From positions 1 through 32,004 of the forward strand of contig JAILLJ010000066.1 of the NCBI GenBank assembly GCA_024693205.1: a DNA stretch of 32,004 nt. The letters are read 5' to 3'. The notes below the pieces were generated by a model. The model saw only the letters and a list, made by a program, of their open reading frames with translations, was not told where the DNA came from and did not search any database. Every line of letters begins with the position of its first letter. The first letter of the stretch is position 1. Of this stretch, positions 25,757 through 32,004 are shown piece by piece. The translations under genes and the position numbers were made by a program. The DNA comes from Clostridiales bacterium. GTDB taxonomy: Bacteria; Bacillota; Clostridia; Oscillospirales; Acutalibacteraceae.

Positions 25757-26776
25757 TTAAAACTGCGACAGAAATCTTACGTCGTTTTCGTAGAGAAGAC
25801 GGATGTCGTCTATCCTGAAACGCGAAAGAACTATTCTTTCAAGTCCGACGCCGAAGGCAAATCCGCTGTAGACCTCGGGGTCTATCCCGCCGTTTCTCAA
25901 AACCTGCGGATGTACCATGCCTGCGCCTAAGATCTCTATCCAGCCCTCGCCCTTACACATCGAGCAGCCCGTTCCGCCGCAGCGGAAGCACGACACGTCC
26001 ACCTCGCATGAAGGCTCCGTGAACGGGAAGTGATGCGGACGAAGTCTTATTCTCGTGCTCTCGCCGAAAAGTCCCTTTGCGAGCGTCTCGAGGCACGCCT
26101 TGAGATCGCCCATCGTGATGCCCTTGTCGACGACAAGTCCCTCTATCTGGTGGAACAGCGGGGAATGTGTCGCGTCGGCGGCGTCGGAGCGGAAAACTCT
26201 ACCGGGAGCCAGTATTCTTATCGGAGGCTTATGCTGCTCCATATATCTTATCTGCATCGGCGACGTCTGCGTCCGAAGCAGAACGTTTTCGGTGATATAA
26301 AATGTATCCTGAGTATCTCTCGCGGGATGTCCCTTCGGGATATTGAGAGCCTCAAAATTATAATAATCGAGCTCGACCTCGGGGCCCGTCGCTATCTGAA
26401 AGCCCATTCCGATAAATATATCCTTTACCTCGTCAAGAACGATCGACAGCGGATGCTTATGTCCCTCTGTCATATCCTTTCCGGGCATCGTTACGTCTAT
26501 CGTTTCAAGCGCGAGACGTTCTCTTTTTTCTGCCTCCTTATATTTTTCGGCAAATTCGGTTATTTTCTTTTCGATGGCGGAGCGCACCTCGTTGGCGAGC
26601 TGTCCCATCTTGGGTCTTTCATCGGCGGAAAGAGAACCCATCTGTTTAAGGATCGCCGTCAACTCTCCCTTTTTTCCGAGATAAGCTATCCTCAGGCTTT
26701 CGAGATCGTCTCTGTTTTTTGACGCGGCGATTTTTTCTTCCGCCGTCTTTCGCATTGCTTCAAGCTGTGCTTTCAT
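25757..26776 (-). CDS. pheS: Phenylalanyl-tRNA synthetase alpha subunit
   Basis: PheS is the catalytic class II subunit: it activates Phe and attaches it to tRNA-Phe. The 339 residues hold an N-terminal coiled coil and then the core with [24 protein letters not shown] (motif 2) and [13 protein letters not shown] (motif 3). A Cys-rich insertion, [17 protein letters not shown], fits the known zinc-binding loop in some bacterial PheS. GGAGGT lies seven bases before the ATG. Expression is governed by the T-box leader directly upstream. Confidence 0.98.
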   Translation of the reverse strand: MKAQLEAMRKTAEEKIAASKNRDDLESLRIAYLGKKGELTAILKQMGSLSADERPKMGQLANEVRSAIEKKITEFAEKYKEAEKRERLALETIDVTMPGKDMTEGHKHPLSIVLDEVKDIFIGMGFQIATGPEVELDYYNFEALNIPKGHPARDTQDTFYITENVLLRTQTSPMQIRYMEQHKPPIRILAPGRVFRSDAADATHSPLFHQIEGLVVDKGITMGDLKACLETLAKGLFGESTRIRLRPHHFPFTEPSCEVDVSCFRCGGTGCSMCKGEGWIEILGAGMVHPQVLRNGGIDPEVYSGFAFGVGLERIVLSRFRIDDIRLLYENDVRFLSQF

Positions 26777-26810
26777 GTTTTTTACCTCCGTAAACAGCCG
26801 CGACGGGCTG

Positions 26811-27081
26811 TAAAATAAAAAATCTCCGCCCCCGAAAAGGGACGAAGAAACATTCTCCGCGGTACCACCCTGATTTCCGCCTTAAGACGGACGCTTTATG
26901 CAGACGATGCTGCTTATGCCGTTTAACGGGGGCAAACCGTCGCGGCCTACTTTTATATTCAGCCGTACCGCTCCAAAGTGAACTTCGGCCAAGCCGGACA
27001 TGAACGTGCTCTCAGCCTCTGTCACGCTCTCTCTTTTTGTCTTTTGCTCCGCTTACTCTCTTTTTCACAGCGTTTAGTATT
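26811..27081 (-). promoter_or_regulatory. T-box leader of pheST, Phe (UUC) specifier
   Basis: The 404-bp gap 26777-27180 is filled by this leader, its promoter and the terminator of the upstream unit. On the minus strand the T-box CAGGGTGGTACCGCGG lies at 26857-26872. The terminator stem spans about 26823-26847 and is followed by a T-run to 26812. The likely specifier triplet TTC (27002-27004, in GCACGTTCATG) is followed by the usual purine. Uncharged tRNA-Phe would pair with the specifier and the T-box, favour the antiterminator and allow pheST transcription. Confidence 0.93.
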
Positions 27082-27087
27082 TAAGTT

Positions 27088-27116
27088 AATATAACACAAA
27101 GAATTAAAAAATGCAA
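27088..27116 (-). promoter_or_regulatory. Promoter of the pheST T-box transcript
   Basis: TTGCAT (27111-27116), 17 bases, TATATT (27088-27093) with TG one base before it. It starts 15 bases after the inverted repeat that ends the hydrolase cluster. Confidence 0.82.
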
Positions 27117-27130
27117 GAAATATTTTTACG

Positions 27131-27174
27131 CGGGCTGTCACATTTCATTTCCGAACGCGACAGCCCGAAATGAA
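27131..27174 (-). terminator. Probable terminator with interleaved inverted repeats
   Basis: Stem one pairs CGGGCTGTC with GACAGCCCG (27159-27167 with 27131-27139). A second pair, TTCATTTC and GAAATGAA (27167-27174 with 27144-27151), interleaves with it. The T-run after the hairpin is poor, so termination may be partial, or the element may be another structured RNA. It sits directly after the stop of the hydrolase gene. Confidence 0.55.
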
Positions 27175-27180
27175 GCTCGC

Positions 27181-28788
27181 TTACTCTTTATTTTTTTTGA
27201 ACAGATCGGTGAAATAGTTTTTTATAAGGGTAAATATCCCTTTGAATACCGCCTTATAATCCTCGAACCACGATCTATTCCATCTTTCCTCGCTTGTGCT
27301 GCAGTTTTCGCTGTTCATGGGAGAAAAAGTGCCCTTCTCCTCGTCAAAGACAAGATACTGCGGGAACCTCTCGTTGTTGTTCACAGTCAATTCCCCGTTG
27401 GAATTTATAAACTCATACATCAGCTCGTCAATGCATGCCGGGAATTTGTTATGATCGATATCCTTTATTATCCATGTGCTGTCCCTGAAAAGGCATGTGG
27501 ACGCGTCGACCTTTTTGTCAGGCGAAATATATTTTATCGTCCCGTTTTCTTCCGCCGCTTTAAGATATTCCTCCGAAAGCGTTTCGTCGACTTCTGACGT
27601 TACGGCGCCGAATGACGCTTCGCTCAATTTCACCATTTCGTCGGAGATCACGTTGTTTTCGGATGTGACCGGCGTCATTTGCTTGCCGTATTTTGCTATT
27701 ACAGCGAATTTCACGCCATCTTTTTCGAGCGAGGAAAGCGTTTCGGAAAGCGGAACCTGAACGTTTTCGTGATAGTCGTCCGTCTTTTCTATAAGGCCCT
27801 CGTACTCGCTTCTGTCAGCTCCGTAAAAAACGACGTCCTTTGCCTTTTCGTAATCGTTGTCGCTTACCATGCTCCAATACGACGGGAAAGTGCCATACGA
27901 ATCCCTGAGGGTGCGCGGATTAATATTAAGATATATCTTATTGTAGACGTTGTTTACCGCCCATGCGGCTATGTCAAGCTTATAGGTCTTTTCCATTAGG
28001 TCGATCGACGCCTTCAGAAACTCGTCGATGTAATCCGTTTCTGACAATGTGATGTCGTTCACATATCTGTTTATTCCGTCAGCGTCGATTTTTATCTCGC
28101 CGCAGAACGCCTTACTGCAAATAAGCGCTCCGTTAGCTGTTCCGACATACATGATACATTCAGAAACTCTGTCTCCGCCGTATTTAGTAAGGTATGAACT
28201 GACTATCGCCGTTCCGAGACATCTTCCGACAAGAGCAACCTTTTTTTGACCCGTCGCCCTGCACACGTCGTTTATGTATTCGTTGAGCGTATCCGCGACC
28301 AAAACGGGAGACCTGCGCCAATCATAGCGGAACGTATAATCGTATATCCAGTATGTGCCCCATCTTTTTCTGTCGGGAAGCGGATTTTGAGGCCAGTCCC
28401 ACTTGATACCGCTGTTTTCCCTCGGCTCTCCGTTTTTTTCGAGCTTCATATCGCTGCACATATCCGTTATAACTTTGCAGAGCACATCGCAGAACTCATC
28501 CCACTTCTGTGTGAAAAACGCCTTGGCGAAGACGGAAAGATTTTCCTTTGCCGCCGCCGTGAGATACTCCATCGTATCCTGCATGGGGTATATCATTTTT
28601 TCATTTTCGGTGCCGATATCGTTATATAGGTTTTCCTGTCCCATCCCCCAGACGTAAACGACGGGGATATTACTGCGATTGGCTGCGTCGACCTTAAAAA
28701 ACGCCGACGATGTTACCGAAAATACCGTTATAACGGCGATCAGGATCGCAGTCGCCTTTTTTGATATCTTTTTGAAGCTTGCCATCAT
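27181..28788 (-). CDS. Secreted alpha/beta-hydrolase with Cys nucleophile elbow, copy 2
   Basis: This is a predicted exported alpha/beta-hydrolase of 535 residues. A signal peptide covers about 1-35 (basic start, AILIAVITVFSVTSSAFF, DAANRS). The elbow that is normally GxSxG reads GRCLG (188-192), placing Cys190 as the candidate nucleophile. Asp383 (ISDEMV) and His446 (DIDH) are candidate partners. The strand FAVIAKYGKQMTPV recalls the LCAT/PGAP1-like lipase group. The protein ends in an aromatic, basic helix (FTLIKNYFTDLFKK) that may bind membranes. It is a tandem paralog of the next upstream gene, with roughly half the residues alike by eye. The ATG at 28788 or the next codon could start it; AAGGG lies just upstream. 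Substrate is unknown. Confidence 0.82.
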   Translation of the reverse strand: MMASFKKISKKATAILIAVITVFSVTSSAFFKVDAANRSNIPVVYVWGMGQENLYNDIGTENEKMIYPMQDTMEYLTAAAKENLSVFAKAFFTQKWDEFCDVLCKVITDMCSDMKLEKNGEPRENSGIKWDWPQNPLPDRKRWGTYWIYDYTFRYDWRRSPVLVADTLNEYINDVCRATGQKKVALVGRCLGTAIVSSYLTKYGGDRVSECIMYVGTANGALICSKAFCGEIKIDADGINRYVNDITLSETDYIDEFLKASIDLMEKTYKLDIAAWAVNNVYNKIYLNINPRTLRDSYGTFPSYWSMVSDNDYEKAKDVVFYGADRSEYEGLIEKTDDYHENVQVPLSETLSSLEKDGVKFAVIAKYGKQMTPVTSENNVISDEMVKLSEASFGAVTSEVDETLSEEYLKAAEENGTIKYISPDKKVDASTCLFRDSTWIIKDIDHNKFPACIDELMYEFINSNGELTVNNNERFPQYLVFDEEKGTFSPMNSENCSTSEERWNRSWFEDYKAVFKGIFTLIKNYFTDLFKKNKE

Positions 28789-28814
28789 TTACCCTTCTCA
28801 GTCACATGCCTGAA

Positions 28815-30395
28815 TTATTTTTTAAACTCACCCTTGAACAGATCCTTGATAAATCTGAATATCGCGGTGAAGATCGCCTTTAAATTGGTGAAATATGACC
28901 TGTTCCACCTTTTTTCCGACGTATAACAGTTTTCTTCCGTCATCGGCGAGAGAGTCAGATCATCTTCGTTAAAGACGAGGAATTGCGGGTACGCCGGATC
29001 TGTATCGATCGTCATCTTTCCGTTGGATGCAAAAAACGCATTCATAAGTTCGTTTAAGCAGGCGGGAAACAGTGAATGGTCAATGTCCTTTACGATCCAT
29101 GTCGTATCGGGGAACAGACATGTCGAGGCGTCGACCTCTTTGTCGGGCGAGATATATTTAAACGTCCCGTTTTGCTTTGCCTTTTCGATATAATCAGCGC
29201 TGAACGTCTCATTAACCTTGACCGTCGTCGCGCCGAAGGATGAATCAACGAGATTTACTATGCCGTCCGAAAGACTGGCGCTGTCCTTTGACATGGGCGT
29301 CGTCTGTCTTCCGTACTTTGTGATGACCGCGAAATTGATGCCCTCGCCTTCGAGCCGCTTTAAAGTGTCGTCGAGCGGCACCTGTACGTTGTCATGATAA
29401 TCGTCTATTTTTTCAATAAGCGTCTTATATTTTTCCATGTCCGCCCCGTAAAAGACAACTTCCTTCGCCCTGTCGAAATCCTTGAGATTTATCATGCTCC
29501 AGAACGACGGGAAGGCGCCCAATGTTTCGAGGAGGACGCGGGGATTTATGTTGAGATAGATCTTTGAATAGACGTTATTTACCGCCCATGCCGCGATATT
29601 AAGTCCGTATGTCTTTTTGAACCTGTCGACAAAGGCTTTGATAAGCTCGTCGAGATAATCCTTGTCGGTTATCTCCATGTCCTGGACAAACCTGTTTATT
29701 CCCGCCGCGTCAAGGTAAAAATCACCCTTGAACGGCTCGCCGCAAACGACGACGCCGCCTGCCGTCGAAACATAAAACAGGACGTCGGAAACATGCTCTC
29801 CGCCGTATTTCGTAAGATAAGCGCTGACGACAGCCGCTCCGAAGCATCTTCCGACAAGCTTTACTTTGGGGCTTTTCGTAACATTTCTGACCGCTTCGAT
29901 ATATTCGTTAAGGCGGTCGGCGAGCTCCATGGGAGAAAGTCTCCAGTCGAGCCTTATGGTATAATCGTCGATCTTGTATGTTCCGTTTTTCTTTTTATCC
30001 CTTAAGGGCGTGTTTTTCCAATGCCACTTGACGTCGCTGTCGTTTCTCGGTTCAGCTTCGTCGTCAAGCTTCAGGTCCTTGCCCAGATCGACGGATATGT
30101 CATATAAAACGTCACAGAATTCGTCCCATTTCTGAGTGAAAAACGCCTTTGCGAAAACGGGGAAGTATTTCTTGACGGTCGACTTGATGTAATCGTCGCC
30201 TAAGTTCAGCGGGTATATCTGCTTTTCATCTTTTGTGCCCGGGAAGTCGCAAAGAGCCTGTCCGATGCCGAGAACATAGATTATCGGAACGGTGCTTTCC
30301 TCTGCTCCGGCCGTAATGAACGCCGGGGTAAGAATGAGAACTGCCGTTAAAAGCGCCAAAAAGACCGATAATACCTTTTTTGAGATCTTACTCAT
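28815..30395 (-). CDS. Secreted alpha/beta-hydrolase with Cys nucleophile elbow, copy 1
   Basis: This 526-residue paralog of the downstream gene has the same architecture. It has a signal peptide (about 1-30, VFLALLTAVLILTPAFITAG), then IIYVLGIGQ, FFTQKWDEFCDVL and the elbow GRCFG (182-186, Cys184). Candidate triad partners are Asp377 (SDGIV) and His440 (DIDHSLFP). The C-terminal tail is amphipathic and basic (FRFIKDLFKGEFKK). Both copies keep Cys, Asp and His, so they are probably active thiol hydrolases or acyltransferases rather than decayed serine enzymes. I chose the ATG at 30395 because AAAGGA lies eight bases upstream; an ATG at 30422 overlaps the GH3 stop and has no ribosome binding site. 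The gene is 19 bases after the GH3 gene. Confidence 0.84.
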   Translation of the reverse strand: MSKISKKVLSVFLALLTAVLILTPAFITAGAEESTVPIIYVLGIGQALCDFPGTKDEKQIYPLNLGDDYIKSTVKKYFPVFAKAFFTQKWDEFCDVLYDISVDLGKDLKLDDEAEPRNDSDVKWHWKNTPLRDKKKNGTYKIDDYTIRLDWRLSPMELADRLNEYIEAVRNVTKSPKVKLVGRCFGAAVVSAYLTKYGGEHVSDVLFYVSTAGGVVVCGEPFKGDFYLDAAGINRFVQDMEITDKDYLDELIKAFVDRFKKTYGLNIAAWAVNNVYSKIYLNINPRVLLETLGAFPSFWSMINLKDFDRAKEVVFYGADMEKYKTLIEKIDDYHDNVQVPLDDTLKRLEGEGINFAVITKYGRQTTPMSKDSASLSDGIVNLVDSSFGATTVKVNETFSADYIEKAKQNGTFKYISPDKEVDASTCLFPDTTWIVKDIDHSLFPACLNELMNAFFASNGKMTIDTDPAYPQFLVFNEDDLTLSPMTEENCYTSEKRWNRSYFTNLKAIFTAIFRFIKDLFKGEFKK

Positions 30396-30414
30396 TTTAA
30401 TTTTCCTTTCCGAC

Positions 30415-32004
30415 TTATGCATTGTCGATCACATGTGAAAAGAAAAACGATTTCTTTTCTTCGTTATTTATGACGGTAACAGGCTTCACCTGATTTAAAA
30501 CAACGCCTTTTTCGCGAAGCATCTCGCGATAATCCCAATATGTTTTGGGCTTCAGGAACAGCACCTCCGGTTCACCGATCATGCCCCAACGCCTGTATTT
30601 GAAATACTTTTCGTTGATCCCCTTGAGCTTTTCGTCAAGGACCTCGATATATTTCTTTCTCTCTTCCTCCGAAACCTCGTTCTTTGCCTCGGCAAGCATA
30701 CAGTAACGCGGAGGCGTCGTCGAATGATCGGCATAAAAGCTGAAGCCGACGAACTCGTTGTTCATCTCCTTTGCGGTCTCCTTTGCCGCGCTGTCGATCA
30801 TCTGGGTAGTCGTTTTTTCGTTGGCGATATTCATGCTGAGGTTTATCCTGTAAAGGAATTCGACCTCGGGCGTGTTGTTGTGCATCCTCGTCACCCTTAC
30901 GACGTCCTCGATGCGGTATCTGTAAAGCCCGGAGAAATTCGTCACGATAAGCTCATATTTCTTTCCTACCTCGAGATCGCATATGAGCAGCGGCTCCACG
31001 CCCTCCTCGGCTCCGCCGTCCTCCTCGTCGTCGTCGACGGGCAAGAACTCGAAGAAAACGAAATTCGGGAGCAGCACTCCGTCGTTGACGTTAAGCTCCG
31101 TAGCCATCGCGAAAAATCCTTCCGCCGCGGCGTAGCCCATGTTATGGATAGGCGTTTGTTCGCCTATGTGCTTTTTAAGCTTTTCGACATATACCGAAAG
31201 ATTTGAGCCTATCATGCCGTAAGCCCATGTGAGCTTCGGCCATATCCTCGGAGCTATCGGATTGTCGAAACCCTTTTCAAATTCCCTGCGAAGCTCCGCG
31301 GCTCTTTCGGGATCGGGCTTTAATTTTTTGAGATATTCTTTTTTAAGCTCCGGCGTGATCCTTACGCTGTCGTTTATCGTTCCTTTTTCGATGTCGTCGC
31401 AGAGCATCTCCCAATTTTCCTCGAGATAGTCGAACATCGTCGTAAGAAGCGTTACGACTATCGAGCCGAGATAGCTGACGTTCCTCTTAGCGAGCGCGAA
31501 GCGAAGCTGGAGGTATGATGTGTCGAGAAGCTCCTCATGCTCCGGATAGAGAAGAGAAACGGGAGACGTACAGAAAAATCTCGTGATGAATTTTAAATAT
31601 GTCAGCGGGATCTGTCCCGCGCCGTTACACTGCTTTCCGTCCTTTAACCTGTGTCCCGTAAGGATGAGCACAAGCGGACCGTACTGTGAGGGCAGTTTTT
31701 TACCCTGGGTCTTTTTTATGTAATGCGCCGCCGTCGCAACGGACGCGGAGAAGCCTATGCACTGCATCGTCCAGAGATCCTTGACGGATTTCGGGAGGAT
31801 CTTCGGCTTTCCGACGCTGCCGGAAGACGAACAGTAACGGACGTTCCTTCCGCTGAACATCAGATTTTTTTCCTTGTTTTCGATCATGCGGTCGACATAG
31901 CCCTCGTAGTCGGCGTAAGTCGACAGCGGGACCTTTTCCTGATATTCCCTGATCGACCTGATATTCGCAAAATCATATTTTTTACCGTACTCGCAGTTTT
32001 TGTT
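30415..32004 (-). CDS. GH3-family acyl-adenylating amidosynthetase, 5' end cut by window edge
   Basis: Plant GH3 enzymes adenylate a carboxylic acid and join it to an amino acid. This bacterial member shows motif 1 as SSSGSVGKPK, motif 2 as GYAAAEGFF, and motif 3 as LYRYRIEDVVRVT, in which the usual Gly of YRxGD is Glu, followed by FLYRINLSMNI. The frame stays open to the right edge and reads NKNCEYGKKYDFANIRSI, then EYQEKVPLSTYADYEGYVDR, a typical GH3 N-terminal region. An ATG at 31887 is therefore internal, and 529 residues are visible. The acyl and amine substrates are unknown. It lies directly upstream of two exported hydrolases and is likely cotranscribed with them. Confidence 0.92.
   Translation of the reverse strand, partial: NKNCEYGKKYDFANIRSIREYQEKVPLSTYADYEGYVDRMIENKEKNLMFSGRNVRYCSSSGSVGKPKILPKSVKDLWTMQCIGFSASVATAAHYIKKTQGKKLPSQYGPLVLILTGHRLKDGKQCNGAGQIPLTYLKFITRFFCTSPVSLLYPEHEELLDTSYLQLRFALAKRNVSYLGSIVVTLLTTMFDYLEENWEMLCDDIEKGTINDSVRITPELKKEYLKKLKPDPERAAELRREFEKGFDNPIAPRIWPKLTWAYGMIGSNLSVYVEKLKKHIGEQTPIHNMGYAAAEGFFAMATELNVNDGVLLPNFVFFEFLPVDDDEEDGGAEEGVEPLLICDLEVGKKYELIVTNFSGLYRYRIEDVVRVTRMHNNTPEVEFLYRINLSMNIANEKTTTQMIDSAAKETAKEMNNEFVGFSFYADHSTTPPRYCMLAEAKNEVSEEERKKYIEVLDEKLKGINEKYFKYRRWGMIGEPEVLFLKPKTYWDYREMLREKGVVLNQVKPVTVINNEEKKSFFFSHVIDNA

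Noticed and set aside
31800..31887. ATG at 31887 as the start of the GH3 gene
   Set aside because: The frame stays open to the window edge and the extra residues match the GH3 N-terminal region, so the real start is outside.

Overview
The window looks like a chromosomal segment of an uncultured member of Bacillota, class Clostridia (an Oscillospirales-like gut organism is my best guess). The grounds are AddAB instead of RecBCD, a paired GlgC/GlgD glycogen pathway, an IreB-family regulator, an MtaB methylthiotransferase, a T-box leader in front of pheST, GGAGG-type ribosome binding sites and sigma-A promoters with 17-bp spacers and frequent extended -10 (TGn) elements. Nearly everything lies on the minus strand. 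Only a P-loop kinase and an XRE regulator are on the plus strand. I saw no tRNA or rRNA genes, CRISPR array, insertion sequence or phage genes.

Layout from left to right: (1) 1-5869, addB-addA, with addA cut by the left edge, separated by a terminator from a zinc-ribbon membrane protein (5972-6868). (2) 6997-11349, a minus-strand cluster of three related envelope proteins with long Thr-rich linkers, followed by an SDR oxidoreductase whose start overlaps the preceding stop by one base. It is driven by two tandem promoters. (3) 11530-12779, a phosphopantetheinyl transferase and a P-loop kinase, divergent, with overlapping -35 boxes. (4) 12850-13699, a histidine-phosphatase-fold protein that has lost its nucleophilic His, followed by a 51-residue lipoprotein. 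(5) 13816-14472, an XRE regulator. (6) 14536-20293, a glgB-glgC-glgD-glgA glycogen synthesis operon behind a near-consensus promoter. (7) 20439-23253, ireB, a small unknown gene, mtaB and an MBL-fold hydrolase. (8) 23357-27116, pheS-pheT under a Phe T-box (UUC specifier). (9) 27181-32004, a GH3-family acyl-adenylating enzyme, cut by the right edge, followed by two tandem paralogous secreted alpha/beta-hydrolases with a Cys in the nucleophile elbow.

Most of the window is housekeeping: DNA repair, glycogen, Phe-tRNA charging and tRNA modification. The two parts with real novelty are the GH3 plus twin Cys-hydrolase cluster and the Thr-linker envelope protein cluster. GH3 proteins form acyl-adenylates and pass the acyl group to amines. 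A pair of exported hydrolases or acyltransferases with a GxCxG elbow next to it suggests a make-and-transfer or make-and-cleave pathway for an acyl conjugate. That role is inference. The domain assignments rest on motifs read directly from the translated sequence.
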